Shown here piece by piece: positions 20,313 through 32,081 of a stretch of DNA of 64,000 nucleotides; positions within the stretch are counted from its first letter, which is position 1, and the number at the start of each line of letters is the position of its first letter. Both the position numbers and the translations under genes were made by a program. The DNA is taken from the NCBI GenBank assembly GCA_039519185.1, contig JAZGSX010000010.1:2294001-2358000 (forward strand). The letters run 5' to 3'. Source of the DNA: Astragalus membranaceus (Eukaryota; Streptophyta; Magnoliopsida; Fabales; Fabaceae). Below the pieces are notes generated by a model. It saw only the letters and a list, made by a program, of their open reading frames with translations, ran no database searches and was not told the origin of the DNA.

Positions 20313-22140
20313 CTGCACGTTGCCGACATAAGAAGCAACATAAAGGCAGTAGGGTGAGTCTCTTTTCATAATTAATAACATATGAAAATTAAGCAATGCA
20401 CAGGAAAAAGGAAGTCAGGCACATCAATTCACAATAATGGAACAATCGCATCAATATTTTATTTCCAAACAGCACCACACAATATATGATTTATGCATGT
20501 AATGCAACCCAAACTCCACGGGTACATGCATGTCGGATCCGTCACCAATACAAATAGGCCGTAGCCTCTGCTCACCAAATCAAAATTAGGCCGTAGCCTC
20601 TGCTCACCAATAATGCATATGTCCATGAGATGCTATGGAAAATGCATTACAACACACCAAGTCCAAGCAATTCATCATTTAAAATTCATGATCTCACCAT
20701 TGTATAATAATCAGCTCACCAAATTAAAATTAGGCCGTAGCCTCTGCTCACCAATCTCACCCTATCACACTCACCAATTCAGCTCACCACTCACATCAAC
20801 ACCCATTCAAATAGACCAGCTTAGGACAATTGACACAACATAGGGAAGTGGGTAAAAATAGCCATTTGGACACTTGAACACCCTCAGCCAGAAACACCAG
20901 TAAAAATAAATTATTTTTGCATAAAATTGTGGCTATTGGATAGGCACTGAAATTAGCTTCAAAACGCATTTTGAACCGTCGAATTTGGATAACCGAGTCA
21001 AAAGTTACATTAAAAACAGTTTAGGAAAAATGTTAGACATTCTGGACACAGGCGCATGGGCGCTGGGCGCCCAGGGGCAACACAGCGCTTGGCGCATGGG
21101 CGCTTGGCGCCCAGGAAAGGCAACACGCAACAGCGCACAGGCGCATAGGCGCTTGGCGCCCAGGAGCAACACGCGCAACAGCGCACAGGCGCTAGGCGCC
21201 CAGGGGAACAAGCGCGCAACAGCGCACAGGCGCTAGGCGCCCAGGAGGCAACACGCGCACATAGGCGCTGGCGCCCAGAAGCAACATCCAGGGAACAGCA
21301 GCAACATGGCGCCCAAGCACTAGGCGCCTAAGGCCAACATGCTACACAACTCATTTTGCTTCGAAATTCATTTTACACGAGCCAAATGCTCAGGACATGA
21401 TAAATCAATAAAAATTTTCCCAAAAACTAAACTTTAATTTTGGCGCCCATGCACTAGGCACCTATTGAATTTTCGCAACTCAACTCATTTCTTGACCAAA
21501 ATCAGTTTTCAGGAGCCATTTTACCCAAGTATAAAAACCTGAAAACAATTTTCACAAAACTATCACCAGAACTTTGGGGCCCTTGGCGCCCATGACTCAA
21601 GCAACAAGCGCCAAAACTGGCAGCACAGGGGACACAGTAGGCAACACAGGCAACAGGGACAGCAACACAGGCAACAGGGACAGCAACACAGGCAACACAG
21701 AATTTTGGAAAACTGGCGCAGCACACTGCTGGGCACTTGGCGCCCATGACCATGGCGCAAAACAGAATTTTCAGCAACAATCCATATGGTGCCTAAGGCG
21801 CCTAGGGGCATCCAAACAGAAATTTTTCCACTTTAAATTACCAATTAAAATTTACCAACAATCCTATTTATAAATATAATCAAAATGTCACCATAATTTC
21901 CCAATTTCACCACATAATCACCAAACAATCATACACTCAAACAATTGGCCTACAATTCGCATATTGCCCCAATTCCAACATCAATCATAGAATTCTCAAC
22001 ATGTTAATTCAATAATAACATCACAATACTATAATTTCTCAACAACAATACAATTCAATCATGGAAACTAACCTAGGACCCTAACCCCAAGCAATTCCCA
22101 ATTCACATAAGTATTAAGAACAAAAAGAGGACCCCCTAAC
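20313..22140 (-). other. Putative intron inside the Tekay 3' LTR
   Basis: On the minus strand CAAG|GTTAGG and CGTGCAG|GTAA bracket 1828 bp. The twin in the 5' LTR is at 27390-29217. This is the copy best suited to testing, because the element is young. Confidence 0.4.
21050..21320. repeat. GGCGCC-rich repeat cluster in the Tekay 3' LTR
   Basis: About seven units of CAACAGCGCACAGGCGCTAG followed by GCGCCCAGG. An identical cluster lies at 28127-28397 in the 5' LTR. Confidence 0.85.
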
Positions 22141-22555
22141 CTTGAGAAATTCGAATTGATAGCCAAGCTTCAAGGGAAGAATGCGAATCACAATTGAGCC
22201 TCCTCTCCTTCTCTTTGAGCTTCGCCCCTCTCCTCTACTTCTCCTCTTCTATTCGCACTTTTCTCTTCTCACTTCTCCTCTCTTTTACGTTACTTTCTTT
22301 CTTTTCACAAATGAGACAAAAATGCCACTAAGCCACAAGACCCATAGTGAGTCGAATCCTATGACCATCCCATGGGTCATGGGCTCACTTGTGGGTCATG
22401 GGCTCCGTGCACCATCAATTTCGAGACAACACCTCCTGATAATTTAAAATTAAATAAATACATTAAACCTTGAATTATTTAATTAAATTAAATAAATATT
22501 GTAAGCCTTAAATAATTTAATTAAATAAATAATTAAATTATTTTGGGGCGTTACA

Positions 22556-22571
22556 ACTCTCCCCCACTTAG
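22556..22571 (-). promoter_or_regulatory. Polypurine tract of the complete Tekay element
   Basis: The minus strand reads CTAAGTGGGGGAGAGT directly before the 3' LTR. The polyprotein stop codon at 22568 overlaps it. Confidence 0.9.
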
Positions 22572-25500
22572 AATATTTCGTCCTCGAAATTACCTGAATC
22601 AAACAACTCCGGATATGCTTCCCGCATCCTGCTCTCCAGCTCCCAAGTCATACTCTCACCAGCAGCTCCCAACCACACCACCTTCACCAACGGAATTTCC
22701 TTCCCTCTCAGAATCTTTACCTCTCTATCTTCAATCCGCACCGGCATAGTCTCAACCGTGAGATTATCCCGTACCTCTACTTCGTCCATCTGAACTACAT
22801 GAGACGGGTCCGGAACATACTTTCGAAGTTGTGACACGTGAAACACGTCATGCAAGTTCGAAAGATTAGGCGGCAAAGCCACCCTATAGGCAACACTTCC
22901 CACCCTCTCCGTAATCTGATATGGACCAATGAAACGGGGAGTCAACTTCTTAGATTTCAAGGCACGCCCAACACCAGTCATCGGAGTGACTCTCAGAAAC
23001 ACATGATCACCGGCCTGAAACTCTAAATCCTTCCTTCTCTTATCATGATAGCTCTTTTGTCGACTCTGCGACGCTTTCATCTTCTCACGGATTAATTTTA
23101 CCTTCTCAGTTGTTTCTCGCACAATCTCAGGTCCCAACACTGCACTCTCCCCAGATTCATACCAACACAACGGAGTCCTACATCTCCGACCATACAATGC
23201 CTCAAACGGTGCCATACCAATACTAGAGTGAAAATTATTGTTATAGGTGAATTCTATCAACGAAAGATGAGAATCCCATGAACCTCCCTGCTCAAGAACA
23301 CATGCCCTCAACAAGTCCTCTAACGACTGAATAGTCCTCTCCGTCTGACCATCTGTCTGCGGATGATAAGCGGAGCTCAACCTCAACTTAGAACCCAATG
23401 CTTCCTGCAAACTCTTCCAAAATTCAGAGGTGAATCTTGGATCTCTATCAGACACAATACTAAGCGGAACGCCATGCAACTTCACAATAGTCTTGATGTA
23501 GATTTCTGCCAACTTTGGAACTGAATAAGTCATATTAATTGGTAAGAAATGAGCAGACTTAGACAACCTGTCCACAACTACCCATATAGCATCAAACCCT
23601 CTCACTGTATTTGGCAACCCAGTTACAAAATCCATGGAAATGCTATCCCATTTCCATTCCGGAATCTCCAATGGTTGCATCAGCCCTGCAGGCTTCTGAT
23701 GCTCAACCTTAGACTTCTGACAAGTCAGACAAGAATACACAAACTGTGCCACATCCTTCTTCATACCAGGCCACCAGAACAGTTTCTTCAAATCTTGGTA
23801 CATTTTCGTAGCCCCGGGATGAATACTCAACTTGCTTCTATGGCTCTCCTCAAGAATCATTCTCTTCATCTCAGCATCGTCAGGAATGCAGATCCTATCT
23901 CTGAATCTCAATACACCTTGGGAATCTAACTTGAAATCTCCACCCACATCTTGATCATTCACAACCAACAGGTCTACCAACTTTACATCTGACTTTTGTG
24001 CTTCTCGGACACTAACCAAAAATTCATTTCCAATCTTCAACATCCCCAATCTGACACTCTGCGGTGTCACTTCACAAACCAGACTCATGTCCCGAAACTG
24101 CTCAATCAATTCTAACTCTTTCACCATCATAGCCGACATATGCAAACTCTTCCGACTTAAAGCATCAGCCACGACATTAGCTTTGCCGGGGTGATAGTTC
24201 AAGCCGAAATCATAATCCTTCAGCAACTCTAACCAACGTCTCTGTCTCATATTTAGCTCCTTCTGATCAAACAAGTATTTCAGACTCTTATGGTCGCTAA
24301 ACACTTCAAATCTGGTACCATACAGATAATGCCTCCAAATTTTCAGCACAAACACAATTGCAGCTAGCTCCAAATCATGAGTAGGGTAGTTCTTCTCATG
24401 GGTCCTCAACTGTCTGGACGCATAAGCTACTACCTTACCCTCTTGCATCAATACACCTCCCAAACCCATCTTGGAAGCATCGCAATATACTACAAACGGT
24501 CGATCAGGAACAGGCAAGGTCAAAACGGGCGATGTAGTCAACCTCTTCTTCAACTCATTGAAGCTCTCCTCACAGCGGGCATCCCACACAAAAGCTCTTC
24601 CCTTACACGTCAATTGAGTCAACGGAAGTGCCAACTTCGAGAAACCTTCAATAAATCTCCTATAATAACCAGCTAATCCCAAGAAGCTTCTGATTTCAGT
24701 AACTGACTTCGGGCTCTCCCATTGAGACACAGCATCAACCTTGGCTGGGTCCACAGCTATACCATTACCAGAGATAATATGACCAAGGAAACCTACTTCA
24801 TTCAGCCAGAACTCACACTTAGACAACTTTGCATACAATTTCTTTTCTTTCAGCACTTCTAGCACTAACCTCAAATGTTCTGCATGCTCCTCTTCTGTCT
24901 TAGAATACACCAGAATGTCGTCAATAAACACAACGACAAACCGATCCAAGTAACTATGGAAGGTACGATTCATGTACTCCATAAACACACCCGGCGCATT
25001 GGTAACCCCAAACGGCATAACAGAATACTCATAGTGCCCATATCTCGTTCTGAAAGCGGTTTTCTGAATGTCTTCATCCTTTACCTTGATCTGGTGATAA
25101 CCCGACCTCAAATCGATTTTACTAAACACCTTAGCACCTACCAACTGGTCCATAAGATCATCAATTCTGGGAAGCGGATACCTGTTCTTTATTGTCACTT
25201 TGTTCAATTGCCTATAATCGACACAAAGTCTCATACTCCCGTCCTTCTTCTTCACTAACAGTACCGGAGCACCCCACGGTGACACACTTGGTCTTACAAA
25301 TTTCTTCTCAAGCAGATCTTCTAATTGCTTTTTCAATTCAGACAATTCTGAGGCTGACATTCGGTACGGTGCCATAGACACAGGCCTAGTACCAGGTATA
25401 AGATCAATGGCAAACTCAACCTCCCTCTCTGGCGGAACACTTGGAATCTCATCTGGGAACACTTCAGGGAACTCACACACTACTTGAACCCTTTCAATGA

Positions 25501-26929
25501 TTGCCTGATTCTCAGCAGACAATGACGCCATCAAAGCAAACAGATGAACTCCCTCCTTCATTACCTTATGCAAATGACCAGCAGGCAACAACACCGATTC
25601 TTCCTCTTCGGGAGGAAGGAAACTCACAGATCTCCGGAAACAATTAATATGCACATGGTTAAATACTAACCAGTCCATACCAAGAATGACATCCAACCCT
25701 CCCAACGGCAAACAAATAAGATCAACTAGAAAATTTCTGCCGAAGATTGACAGAGGGCACTTAGCACACACAAGAGAGGTAGTTACTGAACCCTTAGCTG
25801 GAGTGTCAATAACCATCTCCCTCATCATAGAAGATAAAACAAGGTCCAATTTCTCAGCACACAAAGCAGCAATAAACGAATGCGTAGCACCAGTATCAAT
25901 AATAGCAATCAAAGGAATACCATTAATAAAACATGTACCTCGAATCTCATTAGTGTCCTCTGATCCTGCGAGAGCAAACACCTTTCCATGGGACTTCTCT
26001 TTCTTCGGCTTAGTACACTTAGTACTAATATGACCTGATTCCCCGCAATTGTAACACACCACATCCCTTTTCTCACATTTCGCAGCCACATGACCCTCTT
26101 TACCGCATTTGAAACATTTATTATCTGAGCAGTCAAAACTCTTGTGACCCGGTTTGCCACACCTGTAGCACACAACCTTCGCAGGGGCATCTCCCCCACT
26201 TGCTTTCTTATTGTCAGCATACCTCTGCTTACCCTTACCAGCTGGAGCCTCATACGGTTTTCCCCGGTTCTGAAACTTACCCCTCAGATCCCTCATGACC
26301 CTGGAGTGAGCATTACTATCATCCTCATATATCCTGCAACTGTCGATCAAATCAGCGAATACCCGAATCTTCTGGTACCCTACAGCTTTCTTAATATCAG
26401 CCCTCAGCCCATTCTCAAACTTGATACACTTTGAGAACTCAGAATCAGCATCAGCATAATGGGGATAAAACTTAGCCAATTCGGTGAACTTGGCAGCATA
26501 CTCTGTCACTGACATGCTTCCTTGCTTCAGCTCAAGGAATTCTATTTCTTTCTTACCCCTCACATCTTCAGGAAAATATTTCCGCAAGAACTCTCTGCGG
26601 AAAACAGCCCAAGTTATCTCTTCATTGGCAGTTTCTAATCTCTGCCTCACCTCCATCCACCAATCATCAGCTTCCTCTGCCAGCGTATGGGTACCATACC
26701 TGACCTTCTGCGCATCATCACAATCCATGACCCGGAATATTCTTTCAATCTCTTTCAGCCATGCCAAAGCACCATCTGGATTATACTTGCCCTTAAAGAC
26801 AGGTGGATTCTCTCTCTGGAACGTAGCCAAATTGCGCGTCCCATCATTAACAGCACCGGGTATATTACCCATCGCCCCGGCTATAGCCTGCAAGGCAGCA
26901 GCAAGTGCAGCATCGTCCCGTCTGGCCAT
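22568..26929 (-). CDS. Intact Tekay-type gag-pol polyprotein (1453 aa)
   Basis: Gag occupies about residues 1-310, with three CCHC zinc knuckles near 253-304. The protease motif DTGATHSF is near 342. Reverse transcriptase follows, with CVDYRQLN near 565 and the catalytic FIDD near 668. RNase H has YCDASKMGLGG near 810 and FSDHKSLKYL near 878. Integrase has an HHCC finger at about 1030-1073 and core motifs DFVTGLP, SDRD and TERTIQSLED at about 1095, 1160 and 1195. The C-terminus carries a chromodomain-like segment (KVVWLGAAGESMTWELE), which in this clade guides integration to marked chromatin. The whole frame is open and no key residue appears changed. The start MARRDD lies about 105 bp after the primer site. 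Confidence 0.95.
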   Translation of the reverse strand: MARRDDAALAAALQAIAGAMGNIPGAVNDGTRNLATFQRENPPVFKGKYNPDGALAWLKEIERIFRVMDCDDAQKVRYGTHTLAEEADDWWMEVRQRLETANEEITWAVFRREFLRKYFPEDVRGKKEIEFLELKQGSMSVTEYAAKFTELAKFYPHYADADSEFSKCIKFENGLRADIKKAVGYQKIRVFADLIDSCRIYEDDSNAHSRVMRDLRGKFQNRGKPYEAPAGKGKQRYADNKKASGGDAPAKVVCYRCGKPGHKSFDCSDNKCFKCGKEGHVAAKCEKRDVVCYNCGESGHISTKCTKPKKEKSHGKVFALAGSEDTNEIRGTCFINGIPLIAIIDTGATHSFIAALCAEKLDLVLSSMMREMVIDTPAKGSVTTSLVCAKCPLSIFGRNFLVDLICLPLGGLDVILGMDWLVFNHVHINCFRRSVSFLPPEEEESVLLPAGHLHKVMKEGVHLFALMASLSAENQAIIERVQVVCEFPEVFPDEIPSVPPEREVEFAIDLIPGTRPVSMAPYRMSASELSELKKQLEDLLEKKFVRPSVSPWGAPVLLVKKKDGSMRLCVDYRQLNKVTIKNRYPLPRIDDLMDQLVGAKVFSKIDLRSGYHQIKVKDEDIQKTAFRTRYGHYEYSVMPFGVTNAPGVFMEYMNRTFHSYLDRFVVVFIDDILVYSKTEEEHAEHLRLVLEVLKEKKLYAKLSKCEFWLNEVGFLGHIISGNGIAVDPAKVDAVSQWESPKSVTEIRSFLGLAGYYRRFIEGFSKLALPLTQLTCKGRAFVWDARCEESFNELKKRLTTSPVLTLPVPDRPFVVYCDASKMGLGGVLMQEGKVVAYASRQLRTHEKNYPTHDLELAAIVFVLKIWRHYLYGTRFEVFSDHKSLKYLFDQKELNMRQRRWLELLKDYDFGLNYHPGKANVVADALSRKSLHMSAMMVKELELIEQFRDMSLVCEVTPQSVRLGMLKIGNEFLVSVREAQKSDVKLVDLLVVNDQDVGGDFKLDSQGVLRFRDRICIPDDAEMKRMILEESHRSKLSIHPGATKMYQDLKKLFWWPGMKKDVAQFVYSCLTCQKSKVEHQKPAGLMQPLEIPEWKWDSISMDFVTGLPNTVRGFDAIWVVVDRLSKSAHFLPINMTYSVPKLAEIYIKTIVKLHGVPLSIVSDRDPRFTSEFWKSLQEALGSKLRLSSAYHPQTDGQTERTIQSLEDLLRACVLEQGGSWDSHLSLIEFTYNNNFHSSIGMAPFEALYGRRCRTPLCWYESGESAVLGPEIVRETTEKVKLIREKMKASQSRQKSYHDKRRKDLEFQAGDHVFLRVTPMTGVGRALKSKKLTPRFIGPYQITERVGSVAYRVALPPNLSNLHDVFHVSQLRKYVPDPSHVVQMDEVEVRDNLTVETMPVRIEDREVKILRGKEIPLVKVVWLGAAGESMTWELESRMREAYPELFDSGNFEDEIF

Positions 26930-27033
26930 TTCAAACTATCACTGCAGCACAAACAGAAATTTAGAACTAATCTAACAATTCTATTTGTCATAAGACACTA
27001 TGACAAGACGACTTGGCCGGACAGACCGAAACT

Positions 27034-27045
27034 GCTCTGATACCA
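27034..27045 (-). promoter_or_regulatory. Primer binding site of the complete Tekay element
   Basis: The minus strand reads TGGTATCAGAGC, the exact initiator-Met tRNA complement, four bases from the LTR. Confidence 0.92.
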
Positions 27046-27389
27046 CTAATGTAACACCCCTTTTCTAATAACTTTACTTTTAATAAAATCAGAGTCTCTT
27101 TTTTTTTTTTTGAAAACAATTCAAGCGAGTGCTACATTTACTTCATAAAAATCACGATACATAACACCATAAGAAAAAAAAGCTTAGCTCGCATCAACTA
27201 AATCCAATCACCATCAGCAGCGGAATAATAATCAATTCAAAAATTAAAACCAATACATCACCAACAAAGTCTAGCAGTTTTAAGAAAATAAAGCATAAAC
27301 CTAAGACACCCCCCCCCCTGGTGCTACGTATCAGAGCGTGACACTTCCTACCAGACGAAGGCATACAGGAAACCTTCACTCATCATTAC

Positions 27390-29217
27390 CTGCACGTTGT
27401 CGACATAAGAAGCAACATAAAGGCAGTAGGGTGAGTCTCTTTTCATAATTAATAACATATGAAAATTAAGCAATGCACAGGAAAAAGGAAGTCAGGCACA
27501 TCAATTCACAATAATGGAACAATCGCATCAATATTTTATTTCCAAACAGCACCACACAATATATGATTTATGCATGTAATGCAACCCAAACTCCACGGGT
27601 ACATGCATGTCGGATCCGTCACCAATACAAATAGGCCGTAGCCTCTGCTCACCAAATCAAAATTAGGCCGTAGCCTCTGCTCACCAATAATGCATATGTC
27701 CATGAGATGCTATGGAAAATGCATTACAACACACCAAGTCCAAGCAATTCATCATTTAAAATTCATGATCTCACCATTGTATAATAATCAGCTCACCAAA
27801 TTAAAATTAGGCCGTAGCCTCTGCTCACCAATCTCACCCTATCACACTCACCAATTCAGCTCACCACTCACATCAACACCCATTCAAATAGACCAGCTTA
27901 GGACAATTGACACAACATAGGGAAGTGGGTAAAAATAGCCATTTGGACACTTGAACACCCTCAGCCAGAAACACCAGTAAAAATAAATTATTTTTGCATA
28001 AAATTGTGGCTATTGGATAGGCACTGAAATTAGCTTCAAAACGCATTTTGAACCGTCGAATTTGGATAACCGAGTCAAAAGTTACATTAAAAACAGTTTA
28101 GGAAAAATGTTAGACATTCTGGACACAGGCGCATGGGCGCTGGGCGCCCAGGGGCAACACAGCGCTTGGCGCATGGGCGCTTGGCGCCCAGGAAAGGCAA
28201 CACGCAACAGCGCACAGGCGCATAGGCGCTTGGCGCCCAGGAGCAACACGCGCAACAGCGCACAGGCGCTAGGCGCCCAGGGGAACAAGCGCGCAACAGC
28301 GCACAGGCGCTAGGCGCCCAGGAGGCAACACGCGCACATAGGCGCTGGCGCCCAGAAGCAACATCCAGGGAACAGCAGCAACATGGCGCCCAAGCACTAG
28401 GCGCCTAAGGCCAACATGCTACACAACTCATTTTGCTTCGAAATTCATTTTACACGAGCCAAATGCTCAGGACATGATAAATCAATAAAAATTTTCCCAA
28501 AAACTAAACTTTAATTTTGGCGCCCATGCACTAGGCACCTATTGAATTTTCGCAACTCAACTCATTTCTTGACCAAAATCAGTTTTCAGGAGCCATTTTA
28601 CCCAAGTATAAAAACCTGAAAACAATTTTCACAAAACTATCACCAGAACTTTGGGGCCCTTGGCGCCCATGACTCAAGCAACAAGCGCCAAAACTGGCAG
28701 CACAGGGGACACAGTAGGCAACACAGGCAACAGGGACAGCAACACAGGCAACAGGGACAGCAACACAGGCAACACAGAATTTTGGAAAACTGGCGCAGCA
28801 CACTGCTGGGCACTTGGCGCCCATGACCATGGCGCAAAACAGAATTTTCAGCAACAATCCATATGGTGCCTAAGGCGCCTAGGGGCATCCAAACAGAAAT
28901 TTTTCCACTTTAAATTACCAATTAAAATTTACCAACAATCCTATTTATAAATATAATCAAAATGTCACCATAATTTCCCAATTTCACCACATAATCACCA
29001 AACAATCATACACTCAAACAATTGGCCTACAATTCGCATATTGCCCCAATTCCAACATCAATCATAGAATTCTCAACATGTTAATTCAATAATAACATCA
29101 CAATACTATAATTTCTCAACAACAATACAATTCAATCATGGAAACTAACCTAGGACCCTAACCCCAAGCAATTCCCAATTCACATAAGTATTAAGAACAA
29201 AAAGAGGACCCCCTAAC
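27390..29217 (-). other. Putative intron inside the Tekay 5' LTR
   Basis: Same splice-like sites as the twin in the 3' LTR. Splicing here would remove most of the LTR, including the GGCGCC cluster, from the leader of the genomic or messenger RNA. Confidence 0.4.
28127..28397. repeat. GGCGCC-rich repeat cluster in the Tekay 5' LTR
   Basis: Same as 21050-21320. It encodes spurious Ala/Arg/Cys-rich ORFs on both strands. Confidence 0.85.
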
Positions 29218-29637
29218 CTTGAGAAATTCGAATTGATAGCCAAGCTTCAAGGGAAGAATGCGAATCACAATTGAGCCTCCTCTCCTTCTCTTTGAGCTTC
29301 GCCCCTCTCCTCTACTTCTCCTCTTCTATTCGCACTTTTCTCTTCTCACTTCTCCTCTCTTTTACGTTACTTTCTTTCTTTTCACAAATGAGACAAAAAT
29401 GCCACTAAGCCACAAGACCCATAGTGAGTCGAATCCTATGACCATCCCATGGGTCATGGGCTCACTTGTGGGTCATGGGCTCCGTGCACCATCAATTTCG
29501 AGACAACACCTCCTGATAATTTAAAATTAAATAAATACATTAAACCTTGAATTATTTAATTAAATTAAATAAATATTGTAAGCCTTAAATAATTTAATTA
29601 AATAAATAATTAAATTATTTTGGGGCGTTACAACTTG

Positions 29638-31560
29638 TCTCAGTGAGTTCTATCGAGACCCCTTACTAACTCTCTCGTTTCAATTATGCTTGATTCATTA
29701 TTCTTGATTCATAATTCATAGTCTTAATATTTGACTATGTGGCTAACATAAACGTTGTCCTCATAACCCTCATAAGCAGGTACAAGAGGCAACACATGAA
29801 CAATGAACAATGATTTTTAGCATGTCACCGGTCACTTGGCAAAATAAGCTCCCGGTCAACCCAATCCACTAATCGCTAGTGGGCAAACCTCATGGGGCCT
29901 AGGTTCATAGGGCTCATGACTTCCCCTCCCCTAGCACACTAAACTAACATAGGGTCGTCACCCTAACCTGATGTATATACTTTAATATACCTTGAACAAT
30001 GAGCAGTGAACAACGATCTGTGAACATAACAGTGAACTTGAATAACAATGGTCCTAATCTTAACCTAATCTTATACTTAACATGATCTTGTCATTAGGTG
30101 ATCTCACACGGAATTACTCACATTGTTAACTTAACTTATAACCATCCGTTACCTAGTCCACATCATAATGTATCGCCCATACTCAACATTTTGATAACCT
30201 AACTTAGTCATAATCGATCCTATAAATACCATATCGGGCCATCACATAAACAATGACATGAACATAACATGAAACTACTTCGGTCGTACTTGATTTCATG
30301 ATACTAATATGTTTCCATCCTTGGGAAACCTTGAGGAGTGGATTAGAAGGGACTTAGGACCAATCGGAATGACTTAGGACATAGTTTAAAATTGGGTACC
30401 AGCACGAGACACACGATCCGTGCGCCTTGGCGCACGATCCGTGCTCAGTTTTCAGAAAATCCACCGTGAGTACCAGAACCTCACGCACGACCCGTGCCCA
30501 GGGGCGCACGATCCGTGCGTGGCTACCAGTATTTCAGAAAAGCCAGTTTTCGTGTTTTCTTGTCCATTCCGATCGTTCCCGTATCCATTCCGATTCACAT
30601 TCGAACTTAATAATACATCAAAACAGTCATGGAAACCAATCAATCATCACATAGCAATCAACAATCATAACAACAATCAACAATTACACTTAACCAATCA
30701 CATAATTTAACGATTCGTCCATGTTTTCAAAAAATGGTTCAATACCGGTTTTTATCAAATGCGAGACCAAAACTCAGAGCATAACACACATGACCATAAC
30801 ATCCTAGTGAGTATAGAACTCACTTATTTGCCGAGACTTCAAGGATTCGCCTACAACACCAACTCACGAACTCTCTCCGTAATCGCTCCAAAACTGTTCT
30901 AATCGAACTCAGCTCCCACAACTTCGAATTGGCAAGGCACCGACACTCCTAGTGACTCCAAAACTCAGCTTGACACTTCTATTACCTCTTGCTAGCCCTA
31001 AGATGTACTTCATAGCTCTCCATTTCGACATGCAAGGTTCAGATTTTGTGTTTGACTTGGTGGAGCTTGGAGAGGCCTTCAATGGTGATTTATGGAGGAG
31101 AAGGAGGATGGTTGTAGTTTTGGTATCATTAGTAAGGGGATGAGGAGCTGATTCTGAATATGGTAAAAGATTAAACATGCATGGTGATTTGAGGAAACCC
31201 TCACCTCTTCCCTTCCTCTCCCATTCGCACCCTCTCTCTTTCTCTCCTCTTGATTCTTGCTGTTTCAGATTTTTCAAGGAGTGAAGTGTTTTTGTGTTTC
31301 AGCTGGAAGGGGTATGCATATATATATATAGACTAGGTAAAAGACAACCATGCCCTTCACTTAGAAATTTTGTTCCTAATGACTCCTCTCTACCCTAATC
31401 ACCCTAACTTAACATAATTAAATTCTCAATCACACACAATTCCATACTTAACAAATCAAACAAGTCATTTTCAATTTAAACAATTTCAATCAATTAAATA
31501 ATTCACTAATAATTAATATTATGCTAATATAATTAAATAGCAAAAATAGGGGATGTTACA
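29638..31560 (-). repeat. Solo LTR, second part
   Basis: Continues 19971 after the ACTTG duplication and ends GGGGATGTTACA at 31560, followed by TCGAC. It contains CGCACG palindromes at 30411-30526, a splice-donor-like hairpin (minus strand GTGAGTTCTATACTCAC) at 30807-30823, and a TATA-like run near 31317-31331 at the expected promoter place for minus-strand transcription. Confidence 0.88.
30411..30526. repeat. CGCACG-N3-CGTGCG palindrome cluster (solo LTR)
   Basis: Several copies of GCGCACGATCCGTGC and CGCACGACCCGTGC, separated by short C/G-rich spacers. Similar clusters occur at 34258-34422, 37051-37230 and 56492-56834. Confidence 0.85.
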
Positions 31561-31565
31561 TCGAC

Positions 31566-32081
31566 CGTTCAATTTTAATTTGAATATCTCATTCTCCTCT
31601 AGCTTAATAATGAATAATACCGTCAAAATATCATTCTCGGACTTGGATTCATCAAATCGGTTTGAACTTACTTGCAATTTGTTCTTTCTCCCACTAATCC
31701 TCTATAGTTTTGTACAAGATTTAGGCGTAGAGTTGACTTGCTTCCCGTTTCTTGCAAGTTGAAAATTCACAATATATAACAAAAATGTGCATTGAGTTGA
31801 GTTTTTATCAGAAAAATGTGCAAGTTTTTATCAAAAATGTGTTGATAAAACGTATTTTTGTTTTCAACACATAAATGACAATATATTTTTGAAGAAAAAA
31901 GAACAATAACTTATATTTATTGTCAATTGAAGTTTTTGTTATTATCAAACTTTTAAGAATAATATTTTTGTACAAGTATTTAGGCGTAGAGCTGACTTGG
32001 TTCCTTTTTCTTGCAAGTTAAATTCTTTTATGGGGTTATTTGAAGTTAAAATAATTTTACCGTATAGACCGCAATTAAAAA
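31566..32081. other. Unassigned AT-rich sequence with a 60-bp direct repeat
   Basis: No coding or element signature. A segment near 31710-31765 (TTGTACAAGATTTAGGCGTA onward) is repeated, diverged, near 31967-32025. The TCGAC at 31561-31565 belongs to the solo-LTR duplication. Confidence 0.6.

Larger units (their letters stand above)
19972..22555 (-). repeat. 3' LTR of the complete Tekay element
   Basis: Ends TGTAACACCCC and GGGGCGTTACA. Contains a CAACAGGGACAGCAACACAGG minisatellite near 21655, a GGCGCC cluster at 21050-21320 and AGGCCGTAGCCT boxes at 20550-20755. Its run of C near 20230 is one base longer than in the other LTR. Confidence 0.95.
19972..29632 (-). mobile_element. Complete, very young Tekay-type Ty3/Gypsy retrotransposon
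   Basis: Two LTRs of 2584 and 2583 bp (19972-22555 and 27050-29632), an exact initiator-Met primer site, a polypurine tract and a single uninterrupted gag-pol frame. The 5-bp duplication ACTTG is at 19967-19971 and 29633-29637. By eye I found only two substitutions and one poly-C length change between the LTRs, so insertion was recent. It sits inside a solo LTR. All parts expected of an autonomous element are present. Confidence 0.95.
27050..29632 (-). repeat. 5' LTR of the complete Tekay element
   Basis: Nearly identical twin of 19972-22555; differences noticed near 27173 (A for G) and 27400 (T for C), plus one C fewer in the homopolymer. Its promoter should drive the minus-strand transcript. 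Confidence 0.95.

Noticed and set aside
31300..31335. AT dinucleotide run as an independent microsatellite feature
   Set aside because: It is short and sits where the solo LTR should have its TATA region; noted there instead.
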